Shown here: piece after piece, positions 26,305 through 37,348 of the stretch
Layout of the letters: each line of letters begins with the position of its first letter
Numbering within the stretch: the first letter of the stretch is position 1
Assembly: GCF_900105065.1 (NCBI RefSeq)
Contig: NZ_LT629749.1
Coordinates: 868,001 to 932,000 of the forward strand
DNA length: 64,000 nucleotides
Source of the DNA: Friedmanniella luteola
GTDB taxonomy: Bacteria > Actinomycetota > Actinomycetes > Propionibacteriales > Propionibacteriaceae
Direction of reading: 5' to 3'
Position numbers and translations under genes: made by a program
The notes under the pieces: generated by a model
The model's database searches: none
What the model was told of the DNA's origin: nothing
Seen by the model: only the letters and a program-made list of their open reading frames with translations

Positions 26305-27336
26305 ATGCGCGGTGTGCACCTGCCCGGCAACTCCACCACCGAGATCCGTGAGGTGCCCGACCCCGAGCCGGGACCCGGCCAGGTGCTGCTGGCCATGCGC
26401 GCCTCGACGATCTGCGGCTCCGACATCCGGGCCATCTACCGCGAGCACGCCCAGGGCGACCCGGCCGAGATGTACCAGGGGGTCGTCGCCGGCCACGAAC
26501 CGGCCGGCGAGGTCGTCGCCGTCGGCCCGGGGACGGTCCGGCTGCAGGTCGGCGACCGGGTCTGCGTCTACCACATCAGCGGCTGCGGGCAGTGCGACGA
26601 CTGCGTGCGCGGCTACCAGATCAGCTGCTCCGCCCCGCAGCGCGCCGCCTACGGCTGGCAGCGCGACGGCGGTCACGCCGACCTCATCCGGGCGGAGGAA
26701 CGGGACTGCATCGTGCTGCCGGACTTCGTCACGTTCCTGGACGGCGCCTGCGTCGCCTGCGGCTTCGGCACCGCCTACGAGGGCCTGGTCCGCGCGCAGG
26801 TGAGCGGGCGCGACGGGCTCGCCGTCGTGGGCCTGGGGCCGGTGGGCCTGGCGGCGGGGCTGCTGGGCGGCAAGCTCGGGGCCGTGCCGCGGGTCGGCGT
26901 GGACCCCAGCCCGGAGCGGCGGGAGCTGGCACTGCGCCTCGGGGCCGTCGACGCGGCCTTCGCGCCCGAGGACGTCGAGGCCGCCCGGGCGGTCGTCGGG
27001 GGCGGTGCGCACGTGGCGGTCGACTGCTCCGGCAGCGAACCGGGCCGCGGCACCGCCATCGCCCTCGTCCGCCAGCGCGGCCGGGTGGTCCTCATCGGCG
27101 AGGGCAACGGGTTGACCGTGCCGGAGGTCAGCCCGACGCTGATCCACCCCTCGATCACGATCATCGGCTCCTGGGTCACCAGCCTGGAGCACATGCGCGA
27201 GCTCGTCGCCCGGCTGCCCGTCTGGGGCCTGCACCCCGAGGTCGTCGTCTCCGACACCTTCCCCCTCGCCGACGCCGAGGAGGCCTACCGGCTCGCCGAC
27301 GCCGGCCGCTCGGGCAAGATCGCCCTCGTCCCCTGA
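26305..27336 (+). CDS. Zinc-dependent alcohol/polyol dehydrogenase (MDR family)
   Basis: 343 aa. Catalytic zinc ligands are in STICGSDIRAIY and GHEPAGEVVAVG. Structural-zinc cysteines cluster in HISGCGQCDDCVRGYQISC. A Rossmann glycine motif (GLGPVGLAAGLLGGKLGA) follows. The pattern matches threonine/sorbitol/alcohol dehydrogenases of the medium-chain family. Substrate is not determinable. The ATG start is the first Met before the conserved MRGVHLPGNSTTEIREVPD; no strong ribosome-binding site is seen. It is a single gene followed by a hairpin. Confidence 0.92.
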   Translation: MRGVHLPGNSTTEIREVPDPEPGPGQVLLAMRASTICGSDIRAIYREHAQGDPAEMYQGVVAGHEPAGEVVAVGPGTVRLQVGDRVCVYHISGCGQCDDCVRGYQISCSAPQRAAYGWQRDGGHADLIRAEERDCIVLPDFVTFLDGACVACGFGTAYEGLVRAQVSGRDGLAVVGLGPVGLAAGLLGGKLGAVPRVGVDPSPERRELALRLGAVDAAFAPEDVEAARAVVGGGAHVAVDCSGSEPGRGTAIALVRQRGRVVLIGEGNGLTVPEVSPTLIHPSITIIGSWVTSLEHMRELVARLPVWGLHPEVVVSDTFPLADAEEAYRLADAGRSGKIALVP

Positions 27337-27348
27337 CCGGCCGACCCT

Positions 27349-27374
27349 CCGTCCGGGCCGGGCGGGCCGGACGG
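27349..27374 (+). terminator. Hairpin after dehydrogenase gene
   Basis: CCGTCCGG (27349-27356) and CCGGACGG (27367-27374) form an 8-bp perfect stem with a 10-nt loop, 13 nt past the stop codon. Confidence 0.55.
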
Positions 27375-28084
27375 GTTCGCCCGTCGGCGCAGGTCGGCGC
27401 CGTCGATGATGATCAACTGCCCGCGCCGAACCTCTTTACTACGTAAACTTGACCTGCTGCACACCGGTGGAGCCGCGATGCCCGCACAGGGGGGACGCAG
27501 CGCAGCACCCCCGCCACGCCTGGAGCCCAGGCGGGCGGGGGCGCTGTCCGCCCGGTCGGGCCACGCCGTCGGACCCGGGTGGTCGGGCGGGCGCACGGCT
27601 GAGCCGAGCTCCGACCCCGCTGCCCGCTCCGCGGGCCGGCACGCTCGTCCGCGAGCTGCCCTCCACCCACGTCGACGCCGCGGCCAGGCGGCGCTGGCCG
27701 ACCAGGGTGGGTCGCGGTGGCTGGGGTGGGAGGACGACGTCCTCGCGCCGGCGGAGACCGACGACCGGCGGGACGGGGCGCCGCTCGAGCTGGGCGCTGC
27801 GGCGTACGTGCTGGACCGGGGCGAGCTGCTGGGCCCGGTCCTGCGGGCGACGGGCTCGGAGCCGCCGCCGCTGGGGGTCTACCCCACTGATCAGGTGCCC
27901 GTCCTCGACGTGGCGGCGCTGACGGGGCCGGACCTGGGGCCGCTGGGGGCGGCCGACCGGGTGCCGCGTCCCGACGAGGCGGGCGACGACGGGTCCGGAG
28001 GTGCCGCACCCGGAGCGCGCCGGGTGCTGCTGGGGGACCGGCGGGAGCTGCAGCTCGGACGCCGGGCCGGTGCGGGAGGACGGG
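27375..28084. other. Region of doubtful coding potential, possibly a degraded gene
   Basis: About 710 nt between the dehydrogenase terminator and whiB. An open plus-strand frame covers 27406-28134, but only its second half (from about 27700) has protein-like composition, for example GWEDDVLAPAETDDR and LELGAAAYVLDRGELLGPVL. A better-looking upstream stretch (AGTLVRELPSTHVDAAA, about 27630-27685) lies in another frame. A single-base indel near 27680-27690 would join them. I recognise no family. A less GC-rich spot at 27433-27450 holds an inverted repeat. Confidence 0.3.
27435..27447. promoter_or_regulatory. Inverted repeat TTTAC-N3-GTAAA
   Basis: 5-bp perfect arms in an AT-rich patch, the same arms and spacing as at 9241-9253. 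It could be an operator for an unidentified regulator. Confidence 0.3.
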
Positions 28085-28363
28085 TCAGCGGGTGGTGGCG
28101 GCGTCGTCGAGGAGCACCTGGCGCCAGGACGTGACGTCGGGCCGGCGGCGCAGCAGGGCGCGGCGCTCGCGCTCGGTCATGCCACCCCAGACCCCCCACT
28201 CGATGCGGTCGTCGAGGGCCTCGGCGAGGCACTCCCGGCGCACCGGGCAGTCCTCGCAGAGGACCCGCACCCGGCGCTGGGCGGCCCCCTCGGCGAACAG
28301 CACGTCGCCGGTGCCCCGGCAGTTGGCGGCGGTGGCCCAGTCTTCGCGGTACATGACGGTCAT
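28085..28363 (-). CDS. WhiB-family transcriptional regulator
   Basis: 92 aa. Four cluster-binding cysteines (Cys15, Cys36, Cys39, Cys45) are in the arrangement C-X20-C-X2-C-X5-C. They are followed by the family turn GVWGGMTERERR and a basic C-terminal segment. WhiB-like proteins bind a [4Fe-4S] cluster and partner with the primary sigma factor to respond to redox stress. The start at 28363 is supported by GGAAGGA upstream on this strand; Met at residue 4 is an alternative. The specific WhiB class cannot be fixed from sequence alone, though the size and monogenic position resemble WhiB1/WhiB2-like members. Confidence 0.93.
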   Translation of the reverse strand: MTVMYREDWATAANCRGTGDVLFAEGAAQRRVRVLCEDCPVRRECLAEALDDRIEWGVWGGMTERERRALLRRRPDVTSWRQVLLDDAATTR

Positions 28364-28504
28364 GGGGGAGTCCTTCCTGTGTGGCCCCGAGCTCTGTGTG
28401 AACTAGGTTCGGAGCCGCACCTCCAGAAGGACTGCAGGCGGGCGCGGATCAGCCTCAGGCTTGGCTCAAGAGTTCAACCGCATCCTCAGGTTCCGCCGCT
28501 CCGG

Positions 28505-29701
28505 TCAGAAGTAGTCGCGGATGTGCCGCTGCCGGCCGCCGCAGAGGGCGTCCCAGTCCGCGTCCTCGGCCCGGTCGCCGCCGGTCAGGTGGCCGCTGGC
28601 CCGGAGGTTGGCCGAGGACTGGGCTCCGGCGTAGAGCAGCGACAGCCCGCGGGTGCTGAGGGTCCGGACGTCCTCGGCCGGCCGGTCCAGGCGGGTGCAG
28701 CGCGCCTCCCCGTCCGCCACCTCCACCCGGTAGGCGCCGTCGACGAAGCCCAGCAGGTCACCGGTCACCGCCACGTCCAGCGAGGTCCGCAGCGACGGGG
28801 CGTACCGCCGGGCGGTCAGGGCGCCCGGGACGTCGAGGACGCGCAGCATGTAGGGCGAGCTGTCGTGCACCGCCCAGGCCAGCGACGGCAGCACCAGACG
28901 TGCGAGGTCGTCGCCGGAGGTGTCGATCTTCGTGGTCGGCGTCACCGTGGCGAAGCTGCCGAGCACGCGCAGCAGGGCCCGGTAGCCGTCGACGGTCCGG
29001 GCGATGAGGTCGCTCACCTCCAGGGCTGCCTGCTCGCCGTAGCCCTGGCCGCGGTTCCAGGAGGCGTAGCCGACCACCGCCCCGGCCTCGTCGACGGCCA
29101 GGGTGACGCCGGTGTGCTCGAACACCTCGGCGGCGCTGTCGTCGAAGCTCACGCCGCGCCGGTGCAGCGGGCCGTCCTGCTCCAGCGCCCAGGCGTCGTA
29201 GACGGCCCGGACGGCCTCGAGGTCCTCGACCCGGGCTCGGCGGGTCGTCGTCGAGGTCGGGGTGGCCACCGCGGCCAGGGCCGCCGTGGGCACGTGGACG
29301 GTGGCGAAGTCGGCCACCAGCTCGTAGCCGAAGCGCCGGTAGATGCCTGGCGCGGTCGGGAACAACGTGGAGATCACCGCTCCGCGCTCCCGGGCGTGCC
29401 CGAGGGTGGTGTGGAACAGCGGGGTCAGCGCCCCACGGCTGCGCGCCTCCGCCGCCACGGTGACGCCGGCGATCCCGCTGGTGGGCACCAGCGCCCCGCC
29501 GAAGCAGGAGTGGTAGCTCCGGTCCACCATCCGCGCCACCAGGGCGCCGTCCTGGTCGAACGCGCCGAAGCGGGCCTGGCCGGGACCGTCCGGCCCGGGT
29601 GCGCCCTCCGGGACGGGGGAGGGGAAGCCGAACGCCTCCCAGCCGAGGCGGCGGGACACCTCGGCGTCGTCGGGACCGAGGCGGCGGACAGTCGGTGTCA
29701 T
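28505..29701 (-). CDS. Eis-like GNAT N-acetyltransferase
   Basis: 398 aa. It has the three-part Eis architecture: an N-terminal GNAT domain with VTVAAEARSRGALTPLFHTT (acetyl-CoA region) and FPTAPGIYRRFGYELV, a second degenerate GNAT domain, and a C-terminal SCP2-like fold with YRVEVADGEARCTRL. The terminal Phe of IRDYF is the usual Eis C-terminal carboxylate. Family members acetylate amines, including aminoglycosides and lysines. The native substrate is unknown. A CATGAT box lies 6 nt before the ATG. It is divergent from malate synthase. Confidence 0.9.
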   Translation of the reverse strand: MTPTVRRLGPDDAEVSRRLGWEAFGFPSPVPEGAPGPDGPGQARFGAFDQDGALVARMVDRSYHSCFGGALVPTSGIAGVTVAAEARSRGALTPLFHTTLGHARERGAVISTLFPTAPGIYRRFGYELVADFATVHVPTAALAAVATPTSTTTRRARVEDLEAVRAVYDAWALEQDGPLHRRGVSFDDSAAEVFEHTGVTLAVDEAGAVVGYASWNRGQGYGEQAALEVSDLIARTVDGYRALLRVLGSFATVTPTTKIDTSGDDLARLVLPSLAWAVHDSSPYMLRVLDVPGALTARRYAPSLRTSLDVAVTGDLLGFVDGAYRVEVADGEARCTRLDRPAEDVRTLSTRGLSLLYAGAQSSANLRASGHLTGGDRAEDADWDALCGGRQRHIRDYF

Positions 29702-29792
29702 CGCCTCATCATGCCCGTCCTCGCCCTCCCGGCACGGCGGCTGCCAGACTGGGCGTCCCGACGGCGTCGTCCGCCCGGAGATCGGAGCCCGC

Positions 29793-31412
29793 ATGTCCAC
29801 CCCCACTCCGCCCGCGGCCGCGCTCGAGGTGCACGGGGAGCTGCTACCCCGCTTCGACGAGATCCTGACCGCGGACGCCCTCGACTTCGTGGCCGAGCTG
29901 ACCCGCCGCTTCGGTCCGCGACGCGACGCCCTGCTGCAGGCCCGCGCCGACCGCTACGCCGCCGGGCACCCCGGCGCCGGCCTGGGTTTCCTGGCCGACA
30001 CGGCCTCGGTCCGCGAGGACCGCGGCTGGCGGGTCGCGCCGCCTGCACCCGGCCTGGAGGACCGGCGCACCGAGATGACCGGCCCCACGTCGCGGAAGAT
30101 GACGATCAACGCCCTCAACTCCGGCGCCAAGGCCTGGATGGCCGACTTCGAGGACGCCACCGCGCCCACCTGGTTCAACGTCGTCGACGGCCAGGTGAAC
30201 CTCTACGACGCCATCCGCCGCCAGGTCGACTTCACCGACGGCAACGGCCGGCGCTACGAGGTCGGCCCCACCACGCCGACGATCATGGTCCGTCCGCGCG
30301 GCTGGCACCTCGACGAGCGGCACCTGACCCTGGACGGGCGGCCGGTCCCGGCCGGCCTGGTCGACTTCGGCCTCTACTTCTTCCACAACGCCCAGACCTT
30401 GATCACCAACGGTGCGGGCCCCTACTTCTACCTGCCCAAGATGGAGTCCCACCTCGAGGCGCGGCTGTGGAACGACGTCTTCACCACCGCCCAGGACCGG
30501 CTGGAGATCCCCTACGGGACGATCCGGGCCACGTGCCTGGTGGAGACCACGCCCGCCGCGTTCGAGATGGAGGAGTTCCTCTACGAGCTCCGTGACCACT
30601 CCGCCGGGCTCAACGCCGGCCGCTGGGACTACATTTTCTCCTTGATCAAGAACTTCGCCGAGGACGACGACCACCTGCTCCCCGACCGCAGCCAGGTCAC
30701 GATGACCTCGCCGTTCATGGCCGCCTACGCGAGCCTGCTGGTCAAGACCTGCCACGCGCGCGGCGCCCACGCGATCGGCGGGATGGCCGCTTTCGTGCCC
30801 AGCAAGGCGGATCCGGAGGCGACGGCGGCGGCCCTGGACAAGACGACGGCCGACAAGACGCGGGAGGCCCGGGCCGGCTTCGACGGCTCCTGGGTCGCGC
30901 ACCCGGCCCTCGTCCAGACCTGCACGGACGCCTTCACCGCGGTCCTGGGCGACCGTCCCCACCAGCTGGAGAAGCAGCGGGACGACGTCGACGTCGTCGC
31001 GGCCGACCTGCTCGACGTCGCGAGCGCCGGCGGGGCCATCACCCTGGCGGGGGTCCGCACCAACATCCGGGTCAGCCTGGAGTACCTGGCGGCGTGGGTC
31101 GGCGGCGCGGGTGCCGTCGCGATCGACCACCTGATGGAGGACGCGGCCACCGTCGAGATCTCCCGCATGCAGCTCTGGCACTGGATCCGGCACGGCGCGA
31201 CCACCGACGACGGCACCACGATCACCACCGGGCTGGTGCGCGCGCTGCTCGGCGAGGAGGCCGACCGGCTGCGCTCCGGCGCGGACGAGCGGACCACCCG
31301 CCTGGTCGACGCGGCCCAGGACGTCGTCGAGGTCACCTGCCTGACGCCGGACTGGCCGCAGTTCTTCACCACCTACGCCTACGACCACTACCTCGCCGGA
31401 GCCGTCCGCTGA
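29793..31412 (+). CDS. aceB: Malate synthase A
   Basis: 539 aa, in the normal range for isoform A. It condenses glyoxylate and acetyl-CoA to malate. Recognisable segments include MTINALNSGAKAWMADFEDA, TIMVRPRGWHLDE, RWDYIFSLIKNF and MSNE-equivalent KTCHARGAHAIGGMAAFVP. No isocitrate lyase is in this window, so the glyoxylate source (glyoxylate shunt or purine/glycolate breakdown) is not resolved. The ATG has a GGAG-type site (GGAGATCGGAG) upstream. It is followed 31 nt later by pepN, probably a chance neighbour or a short operon. Confidence 0.95.
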   Translation: MSTPTPPAAALEVHGELLPRFDEILTADALDFVAELTRRFGPRRDALLQARADRYAAGHPGAGLGFLADTASVREDRGWRVAPPAPGLEDRRTEMTGPTSRKMTINALNSGAKAWMADFEDATAPTWFNVVDGQVNLYDAIRRQVDFTDGNGRRYEVGPTTPTIMVRPRGWHLDERHLTLDGRPVPAGLVDFGLYFFHNAQTLITNGAGPYFYLPKMESHLEARLWNDVFTTAQDRLEIPYGTIRATCLVETTPAAFEMEEFLYELRDHSAGLNAGRWDYIFSLIKNFAEDDDHLLPDRSQVTMTSPFMAAYASLLVKTCHARGAHAIGGMAAFVPSKADPEATAAALDKTTADKTREARAGFDGSWVAHPALVQTCTDAFTAVLGDRPHQLEKQRDDVDVVAADLLDVASAGGAITLAGVRTNIRVSLEYLAAWVGGAGAVAIDHLMEDAATVEISRMQLWHWIRHGATTDDGTTITTGLVRALLGEEADRLRSGADERTTRLVDAAQDVVEVTCLTPDWPQFFTTYAYDHYLAGAVR

Positions 31413-31443
31413 CGCGGACGTCCCGGCGACGAGGAGCAACCCC

Positions 31444-33930
<2,487 letters not shown>

Positions 33931-33949
33931 CGCCCCCGAGCCGCCCCGG

Positions 33950-35374
33950 TCAGACCAGCTTCCAGGCCTCGGTGAGCACGTGCCGCAGCGTCTGCTCGAT
34001 CTGGTCGAAGACCTCCTGGCCGGAGGTGAGCATCGGCGCCACCTGGACGACGGGGTCGCCCCGGTCGTCGGCGCGGCAGTAGAGCCCGTTCTCGTACAGG
34101 GCGCCCGAGACGTAGCCGCGCAGGATGCGCTCGGACTCGGCGGCGTCGAAGGTCTCCTTGGTGTTCTTGTCCTTGACCAGCTCGACGCCGTAGAAGTAGC
34201 CGTCGCCGCGGACGTCGCCCACGATCGGCAGGTCCAGCAGCTTCTCCAGGGTGGTGCGGAACGCGTTCTCGTTCCGCTGCACGTTGCCCAGCAGGTCCTC
34301 CCGCTCGAAGAGGTCGAGGTTGGCCAGCGCCACCGCGCAGGAGACCGGGTGCCCGCCGAAGGTGTAGCCGTGCGGGAAGACGGTGTCGCCCTTCCCGAAG
34401 GGCTCGAAGATCCGGTCCGAGATGATCGCGGCGCCCAGCGGGGAGTAGCCGGAGGTGAGGCCCTTGGCGCTGGTGATGATGTCGGGCTGGTAGCCGTACT
34501 TCTGCGCCCCGAACATGGTGCCCAGCCGGCCGTAGGCGCAGATGACCTCGTCGGAGACGAGCAGCACGTCGTACTGGTCGCAGATCTCGCGGACCCGCTC
34601 GAAGTACCCGGGCGGCGGCGGGAAGCAGCCGCCGGCGTTCTGCACCGGCTCGACGAAGACGGCCGCGACGGTGTCCGGGCCCTCGGCGAGGATCGCCTCC
34701 TCGATGCGGTCGGCCGCCCAGCGGCCGAACACCTTCTCGTCGTGCGACACCAGGTCCGGCGCCCGGTAGAAGTTGGTGTTCGGCACCCGGTGGCTGCCCG
34801 GGACGAGCGGCTCGAACGGCGCCTTGAACGGCGGGACGCCGGTGATCGAGAGGGCGCCCTGCGTGGTGCCGTGGTAAGCGATGGCCCGCGAGATCACCTT
34901 GTACTTGCCCGGTCGGCCGGTCAGCTTGAAGTACTGCTTGGCCACCTTCCAGGCGGTCTCCACCGACTCACCGCCCCCGGAGGAGAAGAAGACCTTGTTG
35001 AGGTCGCCCGGCGCCTCGGCCGCGAGCCGGTCCGCCAGCTCGACGGCGGCCGGGTGCGCGTAGGACCAGATCGGGAAGAACGCGAGCTTGCGCGCCTGCG
35101 CGGCCATCGCCTCGGCCAGCTCCGCGCGACCGTGGCCGGCCTGCACGACGAACAGGCCGGACAGGGCGTCCAGGTACTTCTTGCCGTTGGTGTCCCAGAT
35201 GTAGGCGCCCTCACCGCGCTCGATCGTCGGGACCGGCTTGTCGGCGTAGCCGGACATCCGGGTGAAGTGCATCCACAGGTGGTCGGCGGCGTTCCCGCTG
35301 CGCCCCTCGTGCACCGGTTCGTCGGCGCTGTAGTGGTCGGTGACGCCGTCGAGCGTCGGGTTCGGGCTGGTCAT
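33950..35374 (-). CDS. Class III aminotransferase, probable putrescine/polyamine type (SpuC-like)
   Basis: 474 aa. It has the PLP lysine in DIITSAKGLTSGYSPLGA, the family sequence VAAVFVEPVQNAGGCFPPPP and the N-terminal LDALSGLFVVQAGHGR. The closest pattern is SpuC-type putrescine:pyruvate aminotransferase. Context supports this: divergent polyamine importer genes and an aminoaldehyde dehydrogenase. It would convert putrescine to 4-aminobutanal. Its ATG overlaps the stop of the Lrp-type gene (ATGA). Beta-alanine:pyruvate aminotransferase is the main alternative. Confidence 0.9.
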   Translation of the reverse strand: MTSPNPTLDGVTDHYSADEPVHEGRSGNAADHLWMHFTRMSGYADKPVPTIERGEGAYIWDTNGKKYLDALSGLFVVQAGHGRAELAEAMAAQARKLAFFPIWSYAHPAAVELADRLAAEAPGDLNKVFFSSGGGESVETAWKVAKQYFKLTGRPGKYKVISRAIAYHGTTQGALSITGVPPFKAPFEPLVPGSHRVPNTNFYRAPDLVSHDEKVFGRWAADRIEEAILAEGPDTVAAVFVEPVQNAGGCFPPPPGYFERVREICDQYDVLLVSDEVICAYGRLGTMFGAQKYGYQPDIITSAKGLTSGYSPLGAAIISDRIFEPFGKGDTVFPHGYTFGGHPVSCAVALANLDLFEREDLLGNVQRNENAFRTTLEKLLDLPIVGDVRGDGYFYGVELVKDKNTKETFDAAESERILRGYVSGALYENGLYCRADDRGDPVVQVAPMLTSGQEVFDQIEQTLRHVLTEAWKLV

Positions 35375-35934
35375 CGGGTCCCCCACTGGTAGGTCTGCTT
35401 GGACAGCTTGAGATAGACGAAGGACTCGGTCGCGCGGACACCGGGGATGGTGCGGATCTGGTCCTCCAGGAGCGCCAGCAGGTGGTCGTCGTCCTCGCAC
35501 ACCACCTCGGCGAGCACGTCGAACGAGCCGGCGGTGACGACGACGTAGTCGACCTCGGGCAGGGCGCTCAGCGCCTCGACGATCGGGTCGAGCCTGCCCT
35601 CGGCCTTGATGCCGAGCATCGCCTGCCGGCGGAAGCCCAGCTGGAGCGGGTTCGTCACGGCGACGATCTGCATCACCCCGGCCTCGGTGAGCCGGGCGAC
35701 CCGCTGCCGGACGGCGGCCTCGGACAGCCCCACGGCGGCGGCGATCTTGGCGTAGGAGCGGCGGCCGTCCTGCTGCAGCTGCTCGACGATCGCCTTGCTG
35801 ATGGCGTCGAGCTGGACGGGCGCGCGGTCGCCGTCGCCGCGGGCGGGCACCGGCGCGAGCGCTGCCGGCGGTCCCGCGAAGGCCTCGGGCCTGCGCTGGC
35901 CCGGGTCCAGGCGCCCGGCGCCGAGGGTGGTCAC
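35371..35934 (-). CDS. Lrp/AsnC-family transcriptional regulator
   Basis: 187 aa, about 35 residues longer at the N-terminus than typical Lrp proteins. The HTH occupies ~50-90 (AISKAIVEQLQQDGRRSYAK, AAAVGLSEAAVRQRVARLTE). The effector/oligomerisation (RAM) domain follows with VDYVVVTAGSFDVLAEVVCE. It is cotranscribed with the aminotransferase and divergent from the transporter operon, so it probably senses an amine or amino acid and controls both. The GTG at 35934 is the earliest in-frame start; a later one may be real given the extra N-terminus. Confidence 0.92.
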   Translation of the reverse strand: MTTLGAGRLDPGQRRPEAFAGPPAALAPVPARGDGDRAPVQLDAISKAIVEQLQQDGRRSYAKIAAAVGLSEAAVRQRVARLTEAGVMQIVAVTNPLQLGFRRQAMLGIKAEGRLDPIVEALSALPEVDYVVVTAGSFDVLAEVVCEDDDHLLALLEDQIRTIPGVRATESFVYLKLSKQTYQWGTR

Positions 35935-35991
35935 CCCTCGATCATGTCAAGGCCCCGTCGGCGTCGGCAAGGGGATCCGCAGCAGAAACAC

Positions 35992-36039
35992 GAATGCAAC
36001 ACCGAATCGCTTGCCATCAGGCATTCTGGCTGCGATAAA
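35992..36039 (+). promoter_or_regulatory. Candidate Lrp operator and promoter of polyamine importer
   Basis: The inverted repeat GAATGC (35992-35997)/GCATTC (36021-36026) lies in the AT-richer part of the divergent gap. TTGCCA (36011-36016) and GATAAA (36034-36039) with a 17-nt spacer form a plausible sigma-70-type promoter, overlapping the repeat. Confidence 0.4.
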
Positions 36040-36123
36040 CGTACGAGTCGGTGGCGACCACGCGGGAGTGGTGTCGCGCCGGTGGTCAGCCCGCGGGGGA
36101 GTGGCAGACGACGAGGAGATCGG

Positions 36124-37341
36124 GTGAGCGGATCGGGCACGGCCGGCGGCGGCCTGCGACCGGGACGACGGCTGCGGGGTGCGGTGCCGCTCGGACGCCG
36201 GGGCTTCCTGCGGGGCGCGGGCCTCGCCGGGACGGCGGCGGCGCTGGCCGCGTGCGGCGTGCCGGGCATCAAGGTGACGGAGTACACGCCGGTCGCCGAC
36301 GTCTCCGACACCGACAAGACGCTCAACTGGTCGAACTGGCCGTTCTACATCGACGTCGCGGAGGAGGACTCCGACGAGCCCACCACGCTCCAGCGGTTCA
36401 CCGAGAAGACCGGCATCGAGGTGGCCTACACCGAGGACGTCAACGACAACGACGAGTACTTCGCGAAGATCCAGCCGCAGCTCACCGGCGGCCAGGCGAT
36501 CGGCGCCGACCTCTTCGTCGTGACCGACTGGATGGTCGGCAAGCTGATCCGGCTCGGCTTCCTGACCGAGTTCGACCACGCCAACATCCCGAACCTGGCC
36601 AACCTCCGCCCCGAGCTGCGTGACGTCAGCTTCGACCCCGGCCGGAAGTACTCCATCACCTGGCAGTCGGGTCTGGCGGGCATCGCGGTCAACCCCGCGG
36701 CCGCCGGCGGGCGCGAGATCACGTCGATGGACCAGCTGCTCACCGACCCGGCCCTGCGCGGGAAGGTCACCCTCCTCACCGAGATGCGGGACACCGTCGG
36801 GCTGACGATGATGGACCTCGGCTACAGCATCGAGGACTTCACCTTCGAGCAGTTCGACAAGGCGATCGCCAAGCTGCAGGACGCCGTCGACTCCGGGCAG
36901 ATCCGCCGCTTCACCGGCAACGACTACGGGTCCGACCTCGCGCAGGGCAACGTCGCCGCCTGCGTCGGCTGGACCGGCGACGTGGTGAGCCTGCAGGCCG
37001 ACAGCCCCGAGCTGGGCTTCGTCGTCCCCGAGGCCGGCTGCACGATCTGGAGCGACAACTTCGTCGCGCCCATCCGCAGCCCGCGGAAGAAGAACGCCGA
37101 GGCGCTGGTGAACCACTACTTCGACCCCGAGATCGCGACGCAGTCCGAGGACTGGATCAACTACATCACCCCGGTGACCGGGGTCGCCGAGGCGATGGCG
37201 GACTACGACCCCGAGCTGCTCGAGGACCCCCTGGTGTTCCCCGACGAGCAGACGCTGAGCAAGGCGCAGGTCTTCATGGGCCTGACCGAGGAAGAGGAGA
37301 ACCGATGCAACCGAGCCTTCGCGAAGCTGACCGGCGCGTGA
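36124..37341 (+). CDS. Polyamine ABC transporter substrate-binding lipoprotein (PotD/PotF-like)
   Basis: 405 aa. The N-terminus has a twin-arginine motif (RRGFLR, residues 25-30) and a lipobox LAAC with Cys44. That suggests Tat export followed by lipid anchoring. The mature part matches PotD/PotF: LNWSNWPFYIDVAEED, FTEKTGIEVAYTEDVNDNDE and VPEAGCTIWSDNFVAP. GTG 36124 is chosen for GAGGAG at 36113-36118, 5 nt upstream, and because it places the signal at the N-terminus. First gene of the potDABC-type operon. Confidence 0.92.
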   Translation: MSGSGTAGGGLRPGRRLRGAVPLGRRGFLRGAGLAGTAAALAACGVPGIKVTEYTPVADVSDTDKTLNWSNWPFYIDVAEEDSDEPTTLQRFTEKTGIEVAYTEDVNDNDEYFAKIQPQLTGGQAIGADLFVVTDWMVGKLIRLGFLTEFDHANIPNLANLRPELRDVSFDPGRKYSITWQSGLAGIAVNPAAAGGREITSMDQLLTDPALRGKVTLLTEMRDTVGLTMMDLGYSIEDFTFEQFDKAIAKLQDAVDSGQIRRFTGNDYGSDLAQGNVAACVGWTGDVVSLQADSPELGFVVPEAGCTIWSDNFVAPIRSPRKKNAEALVNHYFDPEIATQSEDWINYITPVTGVAEAMADYDPELLEDPLVFPDEQTLSKAQVFMGLTEEEENRCNRAFAKLTGA

Positions 37342-37348
37342 CCCGCCG

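Noticed and set aside
35482-36123. N-terminal extension of the polyamine-binding protein over the Lrp gene
   Set aside because: It would run antisense to the Lrp gene; the GTG at 36124 has a ribosome-binding site and places the Tat/lipobox signal correctly.
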